Shown in pieces: positions 16,876 to 25,845 of a stretch of DNA of 64,000 nt (positions are counted from its first letter, which is position 1; each line of letters starts with the position of its first letter). The stretch comes from Bacillota bacterium (GTDB taxonomy: Bacteria; Bacillota; Sulfobacillia; Sulfobacillales; Sulfobacillaceae). The position numbers and the translations under genes were made by a program. A model generated the notes under the pieces. The model ran no database searches. It was not told where the DNA came from and saw only the letters and a program-made list of their open reading frames with translations. The stretch spans positions 1-64,000 of the forward strand of contig JAJZZP010000067.1 in assembly GCA_021797515.1 (NCBI GenBank), read 5' to 3'.

Positions 16876-18210
16876 TTAACGAAACGGTGGGAAGGGCGTC
16901 TTGGCCAATTTGCGTTTCCCACCCGGACCCTTAAACTGATGCATCATTTTTCGCATGTCTTGAAATTGTTTTAAGAGTCGATTGACCTCTTGAACCGAGG
17001 TGCCGCTGCCTTTAGCAATGCGGCGTCTGCGGCCCCCATCGATGATGTCGGGTCGAAGTCGCTCTTTGACCGTCATCGAATTGAGAATTGCCTCGACACG
17101 CACCAATCTGGAATCATCGACCTGGCCTTTTAGTTTGTTAAGTTGTCCCATGCCTGGCAACATTTCCATCACTTTCGATAAGGGGCCCAACTTTTTGACT
17201 TGGTGCAACATGCTGCGAAAATCCTCCAAGTTAAAAGTGTTGCTAGTCATCCGTACGGCCAAACGTTCGGTGTCATCTTTGTCTAGCGCTTGTTCTGCCT
17301 TTTCAATCAGGGTCAGCACGTCACCCATTCCCAAAACACGGGATGCCATCCGATCGGGCTGAAATGTCTCTAAAGCATCGAGCTTTTCGCCCGTCGCCAC
17401 CAGTTTTATGGGCAACTGAGTCACCGCACGAATGGACAGTGCTGCCCCACCCCGGGTATCCCCATCTAGCTTGGTCAATATCACCCCGGTTAATGGCAAC
17501 AATTCTTTAAATGTCGTCGCGACCCGGACAGCATCCTGACCAGTCATCGCATCCACTACCAGTAATGTCTCGTGAGCAGGAACCTTACCCTGCATTTTCT
17601 GTAGTTCTGCCATCAGTTGTTCATCCACGTGGAGCCTTCCGGCAGTGTCAACAATCACCACGTCACGGGCCATTTGCCGGCTCTTTTGCAATCCCAACTG
17701 AGCTAACGCGACCGGATCCAATCCTGCTTCGTGCACCACCGGAATGTCGATTTGTGCACCCAAAGCCACCAATTGGTCCACAGCGGCTGGACGGTATATG
17801 TCGGCTGCCACCAAAAGGGGTTGCTTGCCCTGATGATGCAACATTAAAGCCACTTTGGCGGCCGAGGTAGTTTTACCGGAACCCTGCAATCCGACCAGGT
17901 AAATCACTGTAGGAGGATTGGAGGACATTTTGACGCGTTCCACCGTCGTTCCCATAAGGGCAATCATATGGTCCCGAACTACCCGAACTACTCCCTGATC
18001 CGGAGTCAGACTTTCCAAAATGTCTTGGCCCACCGCCTCACGTTCCACGCTAGCCAGAAAGTCTTTAACCACCTTGAAGTTGACGTCTGCTTCCAAAAGT
18101 GCTAAGCGCACATCGCGCAATGCCTCTTTGACATCGGCCTCTGTGAGCCGCCCTTTATTGCGAAGCCGCTTAAAAGTCGACTGCAATTTTTCGGTCAAGT
18201 TCTCAAACAT
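16876..18210 (-). CDS. ffh: Signal recognition particle protein Ffh
   Basis: Ffh binds signal sequences and 4.5S/6S-type SRP RNA and docks to FtsY. The 444-residue protein has an N domain (from [16 protein letters not shown]), a GTPase with [28 protein letters not shown] and [13 protein letters not shown], and a C-terminal M domain with many Met residues ([27 protein letters not shown]). The ATG at 18210 has GGAGGGG upstream and overlaps the end of ylxM. The SRP RNA itself is not seen in this window. Confidence 0.97.
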   Translation of the reverse strand: MFENLTEKLQSTFKRLRNKGRLTEADVKEALRDVRLALLEADVNFKVVKDFLASVEREAVGQDILESLTPDQGVVRVVRDHMIALMGTTVERVKMSSNPPTVIYLVGLQGSGKTTSAAKVALMLHHQGKQPLLVAADIYRPAAVDQLVALGAQIDIPVVHEAGLDPVALAQLGLQKSRQMARDVVIVDTAGRLHVDEQLMAELQKMQGKVPAHETLLVVDAMTGQDAVRVATTFKELLPLTGVILTKLDGDTRGGAALSIRAVTQLPIKLVATGEKLDALETFQPDRMASRVLGMGDVLTLIEKAEQALDKDDTERLAVRMTSNTFNLEDFRSMLHQVKKLGPLSKVMEMLPGMGQLNKLKGQVDDSRLVRVEAILNSMTVKERLRPDIIDGGRRRRIAKGSGTSVQEVNRLLKQFQDMRKMMHQFKGPGGKRKLAKTPFPPFR

Positions 18211-18559
18211 CGGAGAGCCCCTCCTCCAGTGCCAAACCGCGTGCCAATGCCATTGCTTCGCCCACTTGCGGATCGACTGGCAACTCACTCAGTACCTTCA
18301 CCAATCGCGACAACGCGGCTTGCCGTTGTCGCATAGCGGCCACCAGTCCCAATTTGCGTTCATAATCGCGAAGGAGGTTCGCGGTCCGCTCCAGCACGTC
18401 TTGTACCGCCGCCCGGCTCACCCCTTTCACCGCGCTGATTTCCGCAAGAGACCAGTCTTCCTGAAAATGCAACTGCCAGATCTGGCTTTGGTGGTCCGTC
18501 AAAAGCGGTCCGTAGAAATCGAACCATAAATTGGCTTCGATAACGTCTACGTTATTCAC
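18203..18559 (-). CDS. ylxM: YlxM-family SRP-associated HTH protein
   Basis: This 118-residue protein has a sigma-factor-like helix-turn-helix: WQLHFQEDWSLAEISAVKG followed by VSRAAVQDVLERT. YlxM is reported to modulate SRP GTPases in some Firmicutes. It is the first gene of the ffh operon, starts at GTG with GGAGG upstream, and overlaps ffh by 8 bases. A well-formed promoter lies 53 bases upstream. Confidence 0.92.
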   Translation of the reverse strand: MNNVDVIEANLWFDFYGPLLTDHQSQIWQLHFQEDWSLAEISAVKGVSRAAVQDVLERTANLLRDYERKLGLVAAMRQRQAALSRLVKVLSELPVDPQVGEAMALARGLALEEGLSDV

Positions 18560-18611
18560 AGGGCACAGCCTCCGGTGTCAAGCACTGTTCCTTAACAGAA
18601 CAACAAGCCAT

Positions 18612-18640
18612 ATGTTAAAGAAAATATATATCGATGTCAA
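18612..18640 (-). promoter_or_regulatory. Sigma-A-type promoter of the ylxM-ffh operon
   Basis: On the minus strand TTGACA (18635-18640) and TAACAT (18612-18617) are separated by exactly 17 bases. This is a strong -35 with a 4/6 -10 and lies just downstream of the preceding terminator. Confidence 0.75.
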
Positions 18641-18645
18641 GAAAA

Positions 18646-18672
18646 GCCGGACAAGGATTCTCCTTGTCCGGC
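18646..18672 (-). terminator. Terminator after the glycosyltransferase gene
   Basis: A perfect 12-pair stem, GCCGGACAAGGA against TCCTTGTCCGGC with a 3-base loop, is followed on the minus strand by TTTTC. It lies 22 bases after the stop of the gene at 18695. Confidence 0.85.
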
Positions 18673-18694
18673 AAGCTAGTAGATCACGGGGGGA

Positions 18695-19915
18695 CTAGCT
18701 GGCGTCTACACTCGAAGAACTACCTTGGCAAACCTCTTCGTACACTTGAGCCAATTCTGACGCCATCGCGTCTCCGCCATGACTTTGATGAATCACGGTT
18801 TGACCCGCCAATCCCATTTTATGAGCCAAATTCGCATCGTCCCAGAGTATCCGCGCATAATACCACAGCGTAGCCAAGCTGTTGTCCTCACACACGAATC
18901 CGTTCACGCCAGGATCAATCCAATCCGCAATCCCGGGAACATTGGTGCCAACCACAGGGGTGCCCGATGCCAACGCCTCCAGCACCGCCATTCCCAATGT
19001 GGGTCCTTGGTTTGGGGCGATGACCACTTGGGCGGTAGCAAAGTACATGGCGACGGCTCGGTGGGGCATGGGTCCTAAAAATCGCACATGATGTCCCAAG
19101 CTATCGGCTAGCTCTGCTAAGCGTGGATCTTGCGGATGGCCTTGTACCACTGCGCCCCGATCCCCTCCGATTAGAAGAAGTACTAAATCGTCGGGCAAAG
19201 ACTGTGTGTTCATATACTCAAGCACCTCATGAATACCGCGGCCGACATCCAAGTGACCGACGTATAGCAAAGGGCGGCGCGACAAGCCTAGCCCTTTAAG
19301 AACCGGCCCTGGATCGCGACTGAAAAAGCTGGTAACGTCCACCCCAGGAGCCACCACGTAAATCGGTACTTTGGGTGCATAACGATGCACCAAATCGGTT
19401 TCCTTGAGATACGGCACGACCACGGCATCTGAATTGGCAATCAGGTTGCGTTCATGCTCTTGCCGAATTTCAGAGTAGGCCCCGTAAGGTCTCTTAACCC
19501 ATTCTGCCATCTTGTACGGGGAATGGACCCAGGGTATTCCTAGATGCCGGGCAATCCGTTTCCCAATCAGCCCGGAAACCCAAAAATGGCTATGCACCAA
19601 TTGGTAGCGACGATGATTGCCCTCGATCCAAGTCATCGCGTCATGAAACAGTTGCTCTTCCAACTGCAGCCATTGCTCATCAGACATCGGCGTCGACACC
19701 CGAGAGGTACGGATCACTTGACCCTTTTGTCCCAGGCTGGCATGATGCGGCAGCATCGGGTGTTGAGCAGCAGTCAGCACATCGACCCCAAAGCCTTGAT
19801 GTTGCAATCCCAAACTTGCTTCCCGAACTACTATTTGCTGCCCGCCCAATTCACCCCCATCAAGAGGATTTAACGGGTCAGCAGTTAACGATATTTGCAA
19901 TACACGGCGTGGCAA
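18695..19915 (-). CDS. GT4-type glycosyltransferase under a c-di-AMP riboswitch
   Basis: The product (about 406 residues) is a GT-B fold retaining glycosyltransferase. The N-terminal half has GGELGGQQIVVREASLGL, the donor-loop Gly-rich start of the family, and YQLVHSHFWVSGLIGKRI. The C-terminal half has LLYVGHLDVGRGIHEVLEY, RFLGPMPHRAVAMYFATAQ and the nucleotide-sugar E-x7-E region PTLGMAVLEALASGTPVVGTN. The likely start is TTG at 19915 with GGGAGG nine bases upstream; earlier in-frame ATG lies inside the riboswitch expression platform. Acceptor and sugar are unknown. It is a single-gene unit between ftsY and ylxM. Confidence 0.88.
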   Translation of the reverse strand: MPRRVLQISLTADPLNPLDGGELGGQQIVVREASLGLQHQGFGVDVLTAAQHPMLPHHASLGQKGQVIRTSRVSTPMSDEQWLQLEEQLFHDAMTWIEGNHRRYQLVHSHFWVSGLIGKRIARHLGIPWVHSPYKMAEWVKRPYGAYSEIRQEHERNLIANSDAVVVPYLKETDLVHRYAPKVPIYVVAPGVDVTSFFSRDPGPVLKGLGLSRRPLLYVGHLDVGRGIHEVLEYMNTQSLPDDLVLLLIGGDRGAVVQGHPQDPRLAELADSLGHHVRFLGPMPHRAVAMYFATAQVVIAPNQGPTLGMAVLEALASGTPVVGTNVPGIADWIDPGVNGFVCEDNSLATLWYYARILWDDANLAHKMGLAGQTVIHQSHGGDAMASELAQVYEEVCQGSSSSVDAS

Positions 19916-19948
19916 TTCAAAACACCTCCCAGAATAAGACGAGCCCAC

Positions 19949-19974
19949 AAAAAAAGCCCGACATGTTCCCGGGG
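19949..19974 (-). terminator. Riboswitch expression-platform terminator
   Basis: On the minus strand a short CCCG/CGGG hairpin is followed by a run of seven T, between the aptamer and the glycosyltransferase start. The stem is short, so the exact alternative pairing is uncertain. Confidence 0.5.
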
Positions 19975-20012
19975 GAAAGGAAGGCACGAAACTCATATAA
20001 ACCTTGAGCCCC

Positions 20013-20123
20013 CAACGCCTACGAGGTTAGCTGACGGGTTGGGACCGTGGACCTGCCCCTTGCAAACGCAATTCACCCCACACAACTGGGTCCCCCGTTT
20101 CTGCCAGGCAGAATTCGGCGTAT
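20013..20123 (-). ncRNA. Cyclic di-AMP riboswitch (ydaO/yuaA type)
   Basis: On the minus strand the conserved ydaO core appears in order: a 5' P1 strand (ACGCC), GGGGGACCCA, TGGGGTGAAT, AAGGGGC, then CCAACCCGTCAGCTAACCTC and GTAGGCGT closing P1. The last block, 20017-20043, is nearly identical to the consensus. This class binds two c-di-AMP molecules and usually turns gene expression off when the nucleotide is abundant. It has its own promoter and a T-run terminator and precedes the glycosyltransferase gene. Confidence 0.92.
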
Positions 20124-20139
20124 TCAAGGTAACGCCTAT

Positions 20140-20168
20140 ACTATACCCATTTTTTAGGGAACGGTCAA
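20140..20168 (-). promoter_or_regulatory. Promoter of the riboswitch-glycosyltransferase unit
   Basis: TTGACC (20163-20168) and TATAGT (20140-20145) on the minus strand are 17 bases apart. The -35 box touches the end of ftsY. Transcription would start about 10 bases before the riboswitch P1 helix. Confidence 0.8.
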
Positions 20169-20169
20169 A

Positions 20170-21102
20170 TTAGTCAGAAGGCGCATTGTCTTCATCCAAG
20201 ATCGCGCGCACATAATCGCCCGGATTAAACGGTAATAAATCTTGGGCGGTTTCCCCCACTCCCACATATCGAATGGGAATTCCCAGCTCATGATAAATGC
20301 TCAATGCAATACCCCCTTTGGCCGTCCCATCCAGCTTGGTAAGAACGATTCCCGTCACTTTCACGCTGTCCATAAAAATCCGGGCTTGGCTTAACCCATT
20401 TTGTCCGGTAGTTGCATCAATCACTAGCCACACTTCGTGGGGCGCCCCCGGGTACTCCCGTTCCACCACCCGGCGAATTTTTTGCAGTTCCAACATCAGA
20501 TTTACCTTGTTTTGCAAGCGTCCCGCAGTGTCAATAATTGCCAAATCGGCACCTCGCGCTTGGGCCGCCCGCAAGGTATCGTAAGCCACTGCAGCAGGAT
20601 CCGCTCCCGGGGCTTGGTGCACAACTTCGACTCCCGCTCTGCGACCCCATTCCACCAATTGCTCCACCGCGGCAGCACGAAAAGTGTCAGCGGCGCCTAG
20701 TATCACGGTTTTATGCTGCTGTTGCAACAAATAGGCAAATTTCCCGGCTGTTGTGGTTTTTCCGGTACCGTTAACCCCCACCATCAGCCAAACCCAAGGC
20801 CCCCCGGGATCCAGCGACAACGTAGGCCCAGGCTCCCCGAGTTCTGCCACCATCACCTCAAACAGTTGGTGCAAAACTTGGTCGGCGGTTTTGGGCCGTT
20901 CTTGCTGTACCTTTTTTCGTAACTGACCCAACAAGTATTCGATTGTGCCAGAACCCAAATCCGCCTCATAGAGTACTTCTTCGAGCTCATCCCAGAGGTC
21001 TTCGTGCCATTCCCGCCCAGTAAACAGAGTCCGCAACCGACCACCAAGTCCCATGCGAGTGCGGGTCATTCCTTGCTTTAGCCGTTCCCAGAAATTCGCC
21101 AT
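20170..21102 (-). CDS. ftsY: SRP receptor FtsY
   Basis: FtsY is the membrane-bound partner of Ffh. The 310-residue protein lacks a long acidic A domain, as usual in Firmicutes. It has an N domain (WDELEEVLYEADLGSGTIEYLL), the GTPase motifs GVNGTGKTTTAGKFA, DTAGRLQNKVNLM and TKLDGTAKGGIALS, and the C-terminal GVGETAQDLLPFNPGDYV. The ATG at 21102 begins MANFWERLKQ, 22 bases after smc. Confidence 0.96.
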   Translation of the reverse strand: MANFWERLKQGMTRTRMGLGGRLRTLFTGREWHEDLWDELEEVLYEADLGSGTIEYLLGQLRKKVQQERPKTADQVLHQLFEVMVAELGEPGPTLSLDPGGPWVWLMVGVNGTGKTTTAGKFAYLLQQQHKTVILGAADTFRAAAVEQLVEWGRRAGVEVVHQAPGADPAAVAYDTLRAAQARGADLAIIDTAGRLQNKVNLMLELQKIRRVVEREYPGAPHEVWLVIDATTGQNGLSQARIFMDSVKVTGIVLTKLDGTAKGGIALSIYHELGIPIRYVGVGETAQDLLPFNPGDYVRAILDEDNAPSD

Positions 21103-21124
21103 GTTATCCAAACCACCCCATCTA

Positions 21125-24100
21125 TTACGACGATACTTGTTCCAACAATACCGAAACCATCCGGCTTTGTCCTTGACCGTCCCCAGCCACTCCCCATAAG
21201 GCGTCCGCAATTTCCATGGTCGATTTATGGTGGGTCACAATAACACATTGCGTGTGTTCCCCCAATTCCGCCAGATAGGCGGCAAATCGGGCAGCATTGG
21301 CCTCGTCCAACGAGGCCTCCACCTCGTCCAACAAGATAAAGGGGGACGGGCGTACCGATAGCAAAGAAAAAAGCCACGCGATGCCCCCCAATGCTTTCTC
21401 ACCTCCCGACAACAACCCAAGTTGGCTCGGCCGTTTGCCGGCGGGGCGGACCCACACGTCCACACCGCCATCGTCACCATGGGTCCAGGACAACCCGCCC
21501 TGTCCCCCGGAAAATAAGATATGGCAGGCCGTGCTAAACGATTGTTCTACACGCGATGCGGCAACCTCAATACGTCGGCTAACTTCCTGATCCAACTCAT
21601 CCAGCGTCTTTAGGAGATCTTCCCGGGCTAAGGATACATCTTCCAATTGTTGCGCTAAGTATTCCCAGCGCGTTTTCAGTTGTTCATATAATGCCAGGCT
21701 GCCAGGCATTATATCCCCTAATGAAGCAATCACCTGGTCAAGGCGCACGATTTCTGCTTGCGCGTGCGTGACTTGGTTCCGTTCCAGTGATGGTATTGCG
21801 GGATCCTCAACAAAATCTGCCCACGCGTGCTCTACTTTAAAAATCGCTTGCTCCAATTGTTGGGCTTTCGCAGTGAGGCGACGATCCTCGTGTTGCAGTG
21901 CTCGCAACCGATTTTCTAATGCTAAGGCGTCGTGTTTGAGTTCATCCCATTTGCGACGTTTTTTCTCGAAATTGAGCCGTTCCTGTTCACAATGGCTCAC
22001 CGCGGCTTGACGCTGAGCCGTGATCAAGAGATTTTCCCGGTTCGCCGCTTCCAGGGCCGTGATGACTTGCTGCAAACTTTTCTCAATTCGTAGTCGGTTG
22101 CTTTCCACGCGTTCCTGCTCGTAACCGAGTCGTTCTCGCAACGCCTCGGCTTGAGAGTGGGCCGCCTGACTTCGCGCGAGGGCCTCGCGTAATTGGACCT
22201 GCCGTTGTGCTGCTGCAGCCAATCGCTGGCGCATATCCAGTTCCCGCGCTTGGAGTGCTTCGATCGCCCCACGCTGCTGACCAATCTCTTCTTCCAATTG
22301 CTGTGCCGAAACTACCAAATTTTGAGGATCTTGTTCCAATACGGACGATTGGGATAGTGCCTCACGAAGTGTCGTCCATTGATGCCGCCGTTCGCTAAGG
22401 CGCTCGCGGACTCCATCCAAAAGGATTTCCGTTTCCCTGATCTCGCTCCCACTCGACTGTAGCAATTCCTCTTTTCCCTCAATGATCTTCACATCTTCCC
22501 CCACGCGCCGGGTAAGCGTTTGGATTTCTGTGTGCCGACTACTCCGCGAGTCGCGCTGCCCATGGTGGCCTCCGGTAATGGCACCTCCAGCATGCACTAA
22601 CTGTCCATCTAACGTCACCATCTTATAACGGAACCGATGTTGACCCCCCACAGTCATAGCGGCGTCTAACGTTTTCAGCACGAGTACCCGACCCAATAAA
22701 TGAGAAATGGCCGGTCGCAAACTTTTTTCGTAATGCACAACATCCAGTGCCCAACCGACAACGCCCGGGAGGCGGTTAAGAGTGCGTTCCCCGTCCGGAA
22801 CCATCCCAGGTCGAATAGTGTCTAAAGGCAGAAAGGTAGCACGACCCAAGGCCTGGGCCTGTAAGAACTTGACAGCACTCCGTGCCTGGAATTCATGCTC
22901 CACAATCACATCGGCACTGGCGCTACCAAGGGCAATCTGAATTGCCAGCGCTACATCGGGATCACTGATCAGGAGCGAGCCAACCGTACCCAAAATGCCC
23001 TTTAGCTTCTGATCGCGTTGAGCTTGCAATATTGCCCGTACTCCCGCTGGCAGGCCTTCCCCTTCTGCTTCCAATTGATGCAAGGCTCGCAGTCGTGCCT
23101 GGCGCTGCGCAAGTTGGTGGCGAAGCGGCAACAATTCTTGTTCGGTGTGATGGCGAAAATGCTCTAAGTGCTGACGGTTTTCCGTTATTTGTTGAAGTTC
23201 TTGACTAAGCTGCTGAACCTCTCGTTCCATTTGCCGTACCTGAGCTCTTTTTGATTCCACAACCGCAGATAAATTGTCCAGCGAATCGATGCCGAGCACC
23301 CCTTGCCACCGAGCCAGCGATTGTTTGATTAACCCCAGGTCCGCATCATGCTGGGCCGTGATTAGTCTTTTCTGATCGAGTTCTTCCACGATTTCTCGCA
23401 CCTGGTACTCCATCGTAGCCATCTGCCGCTCCAGTATAGCCAGTTGATTTTGGCACTCATCACTTTGGTGGTTCAATGGGTCGACTAATTGTAATGCTTC
23501 CTGCTGCAAGCGATCCGCTTGCCCCTCGATTTCCTGCAATTCACTCCCAAGGCGCTCCTTTTCCCCCACCAATCCTTGCACCTGCGACAACACCACGGCC
23601 TCATTTTGTTCCAACTGGGTGGCCTCCTTGTCCCAATGGCGCCATTGAGTTTCGGTGCGTGCCGTTGCCTCTTGAACCGTTTCGGCTAACTCCCGAACAG
23701 TTTGCAATTGGCTGTCACTAGCGGCCAATTCGGCAGCAAGTTCAGCAAGGTTGATGACTAGGGTATCGCGTTGCTGCTGAAGCGTGATGAGTTCGTTTTG
23801 TGCATTGCGAAACGCGGTATGCTGGATTTGTGTCTGCCAACGTTGACGTTCTTGCTGCCAACTCAAATATTGCCTCTCCTGCTCCGCCTGTTGCGATAAT
23901 TCCTCCATTTGGCGTCCGGTCTCCCCCTGAAGGTCACCGAGTCTCGCTACATTGCTATTCACCTCATGCAGATGAAGCAAGGTTTCTCGTTTACGCACCT
24001 TGTACCGCGAGACGCCGGCTGCCTCTTCCAGTTGTTCAAGGCGCTCCCTAGGTTTTTGGGTTAGCGTAGCCTCCACCCGACCTTGACTAATGATTGCGTA

Positions 24101-24511
24101 ACTAAACCGTCCCAGCCCACTATCCAAGAGTATATCGGTTACGTCTCTGAGCCGCACGACTCTACCATTAATAAGGTACTCCGAGTCTCCACTACGGTAG
24201 TAACGCCGTGTGATCACTAATACATCCGGCCAACTCGACATTTTTTGATCACTATTGTCAAAGTGCAGCGATACCTCAGCCAGACGGGCTGGGGATCGAC
24301 CCGGTCCACCCATATACAGCAGTTCATCCCATTTTTCCGCGCGCAGTTCTCGCACTTTTTGCTCTCCTAACGCCCAGCGAATAGCATCAACTACGTTGCT
24401 TTTGCCCCCGCCGTTGGGTCCAACCAGTACCGTAATCCCCGGAGACAAGATTATTTGTGTCTCTTTGGCAAAAGACTTAAATCCGTAAATGACCACTTTC
24501 TGCAGGTGCAT
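21125..24511 (-). CDS. smc: Chromosome condensation protein SMC
   Basis: SMC forms a dimeric ring that organises and segregates the chromosome together with ScpA and ScpB. The 1128-residue protein has an N-terminal head with Walker A GPNGGGKSNVVDAIRW (second position G in place of the usual S). Long coiled coils flank a hinge around residues 490-650 that includes GRATFLPLDTIRP. The C-terminal head has LLSGGEKALGGIAWLF and FILLDEVEASLDEAN. GGGGAGG precedes the ATG at 24511. ftsY follows by 22 bases. In Bacillus rnc lies directly upstream; here rnc is 5 kb away. Confidence 0.97.
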   Translation of the reverse strand: MHLQKVVIYGFKSFAKETQIILSPGITVLVGPNGGGKSNVVDAIRWALGEQKVRELRAEKWDELLYMGGPGRSPARLAEVSLHFDNSDQKMSSWPDVLVITRRYYRSGDSEYLINGRVVRLRDVTDILLDSGLGRFSYAIISQGRVEATLTQKPRERLEQLEEAAGVSRYKVRKRETLLHLHEVNSNVARLGDLQGETGRQMEELSQQAEQERQYLSWQQERQRWQTQIQHTAFRNAQNELITLQQQRDTLVINLAELAAELAASDSQLQTVRELAETVQEATARTETQWRHWDKEATQLEQNEAVVLSQVQGLVGEKERLGSELQEIEGQADRLQQEALQLVDPLNHQSDECQNQLAILERQMATMEYQVREIVEELDQKRLITAQHDADLGLIKQSLARWQGVLGIDSLDNLSAVVESKRAQVRQMEREVQQLSQELQQITENRQHLEHFRHHTEQELLPLRHQLAQRQARLRALHQLEAEGEGLPAGVRAILQAQRDQKLKGILGTVGSLLISDPDVALAIQIALGSASADVIVEHEFQARSAVKFLQAQALGRATFLPLDTIRPGMVPDGERTLNRLPGVVGWALDVVHYEKSLRPAISHLLGRVLVLKTLDAAMTVGGQHRFRYKMVTLDGQLVHAGGAITGGHHGQRDSRSSRHTEIQTLTRRVGEDVKIIEGKEELLQSSGSEIRETEILLDGVRERLSERRHQWTTLREALSQSSVLEQDPQNLVVSAQQLEEEIGQQRGAIEALQARELDMRQRLAAAAQRQVQLREALARSQAAHSQAEALRERLGYEQERVESNRLRIEKSLQQVITALEAANRENLLITAQRQAAVSHCEQERLNFEKKRRKWDELKHDALALENRLRALQHEDRRLTAKAQQLEQAIFKVEHAWADFVEDPAIPSLERNQVTHAQAEIVRLDQVIASLGDIMPGSLALYEQLKTRWEYLAQQLEDVSLAREDLLKTLDELDQEVSRRIEVAASRVEQSFSTACHILFSGGQGGLSWTHGDDGGVDVWVRPAGKRPSQLGLLSGGEKALGGIAWLFSLLSVRPSPFILLDEVEASLDEANAARFAAYLAELGEHTQCVIVTHHKSTMEIADALWGVAGDGQGQSRMVSVLLEQVSS

Positions 24512-24708
24512 GGTTCCTCCCCGAGTCAGCGCATTGCGCAATCCTATAACGGCATTCAATTCGCCACCAAAGGGAAGGATTCCTGCCCAACACAAGAATT
24601 AGATTCCAGGCAGTTTTGTCGATAAATTGACAGAATATCTGTAAAGGCATTTGGCAAAAGAGGAGGAATATCATGATAAATACCGGAAGGAGGAGGCTTG
24701 ATCGTGCG

Positions 24709-25272
24709 ATGCTGACACGAATGTTGAATAGTATGGCTCAAATCATTTTGGAGGACCCTTATATCACAGCCAAAGAATTGGCACGAAGGTTGGGGTATGC
24801 TGACGAAAAGGCGGTCTATTACTGGACATTGCGCTCAAGTTATAAGGGATTAACCGGGTTCAAACGAGCCGTCCTAAGTGGCCAATATCGCATCCAAGGT
24901 ACTGTAGCTCGGGAACCAAACCAGCGTTATGGAAGAGTTCCAGTGATCACTGGATTTCGCGATGGACGCGAGCCCCTGTTGTCGGGAGAAGCCATGACAG
25001 TGGTGGGTGTTCCGGCAGCCCAATGGGCTTGGCGATACCCAGGTCCGGCAGTCGGACCTTTTTTGCCAGATGATATACTGTTATTAGGCTACTGGCCGGC
25101 ACCGAGCTCCACCACATGGTGTGTAGCCCAACAACAAGACACCAACCTCCACTTTATTCGTTTAATCATTGGTGTTAAGGACGACGCAAAACTCCTGGAC
25201 CCCACCGCTATGAATATTGATGCCGGGTCATGGCCACGTTACACGATACACCAATTAATTCGTTCGTTTTGA
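24709..25272 (+). CDS. HTH protein with possible LexA/S24-like C-terminus
   Basis: I do not recognise this 187-residue protein with certainty. The N-terminal third (PYITAKELARRLGYADEKAVYYWTL) reads as a helix-turn-helix. The C-terminal part, EPLLSGEAMTVVG then PGPAVGPFLPDDILLLGYWP, resembles the S24/LexA-type fold found in phage-repressor-like proteins (PFLPDDILLLG against the usual P.I.PGDIVLV). No catalytic Ser-Lys dyad is evident. The ATG at 24709 has GGAGGAGG 12 bases upstream. It is divergent from smc; TGTC-N8-GACA at about 24618-24633 in the shared intergenic DNA could be an operator. Confidence 0.55.
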   Translation: MLTRMLNSMAQIILEDPYITAKELARRLGYADEKAVYYWTLRSSYKGLTGFKRAVLSGQYRIQGTVAREPNQRYGRVPVITGFRDGREPLLSGEAMTVVGVPAAQWAWRYPGPAVGPFLPDDILLLGYWPAPSSTTWCVAQQQDTNLHFIRLIIGVKDDAKLLDPTAMNIDAGSWPRYTIHQLIRSF

Positions 25273-25338
25273 GGGAAGTCATAACTGCCGCACAGACAGC
25301 ACTCCTTCAAAGACATCAAATTCGACGTAATTGTGTGC

Positions 25339-25344
25339 TACAAT
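25339..25344 (+). promoter_or_regulatory. Candidate extended -10 promoter of the zinc-ribbon/PBP operon
   Basis: TGCTACAAT forms an extended -10 element (TACAAT with an upstream TG). No good -35 is present. It lies about 80 bases before the zinc-ribbon gene. Confidence 0.4.
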
Positions 25345-25421
25345 GAACAGCATTAGCAGGCAACCCCCTTAAATCGCCGCGATGCCGAATGGCAAAGGGC
25401 CAACATGGGAGGAAAACGCGC

Positions 25422-25844
25422 ATGATGTTTTGTCGTCGATGCGGTGCTGAAATTCCGGTGGACAGCGTCTATTGCCCCAGTTGCGGTAGCAAGTTAGTGC
25501 CCAACCGCTCCTTCGTTGAGGAGGACACCTTGACGCCCCCTCAGCCGGCCAGGGCCGCCATTCCAATAGGAGGAAGATTGCGGCAGCGTTACCAAACCAG
25601 CATCCAAGGCGTTACTAATTTGAGGGTCAATGTCCAACAACAGTTGAAGCACGTCGCGGCCCAACACATCTTGGTGGGCATGGGCGGTTTGTTTGGTGTA
25701 GTAGGATTTCTTTGGGGACTGTTAGGTCACCAACGCGCATTGGATTGGCTCTTGTTTGGCCTTCTTCTGGTTCTGATCGGCATTTATTTTAAGTCTCCGT
25801 TGCCGCCTGAGAACGAGTCGCACCAAAAGGAGATGACAGATTAA
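25422..25844 (+). CDS. Zinc-ribbon membrane protein
   Basis: The 140-residue protein begins with a four-Cys zinc ribbon (FCRRCGAEIPVDSVYCPSCGSK). A basic linker follows, then one or two membrane helices (HILVGMGGLFGVVGFLWGLL and LDWLLFGLLLVLIGIYF). The ribbon would be on the cytoplasmic side. GGGAGG lies 9 bases upstream of the ATG pair at 25422. The PBP gene begins one base after the stop and carries a similar ribbon, so the two proteins probably act together. No function is known to me. Confidence 0.75.
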   Translation: MMFCRRCGAEIPVDSVYCPSCGSKLVPNRSFVEEDTLTPPQPARAAIPIGGRLRQRYQTSIQGVTNLRVNVQQQLKHVAAQHILVGMGGLFGVVGFLWGLLGHQRALDWLLFGLLLVLIGIYFKSPLPPENESHQKEMTD

Positions 25845-25845
25845 C

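Noticed and set aside
17511-17870. 119-codon plus-strand frame opposite ffh
   Set aside because: It lies fully within the highly conserved ffh and reads as its shadow.
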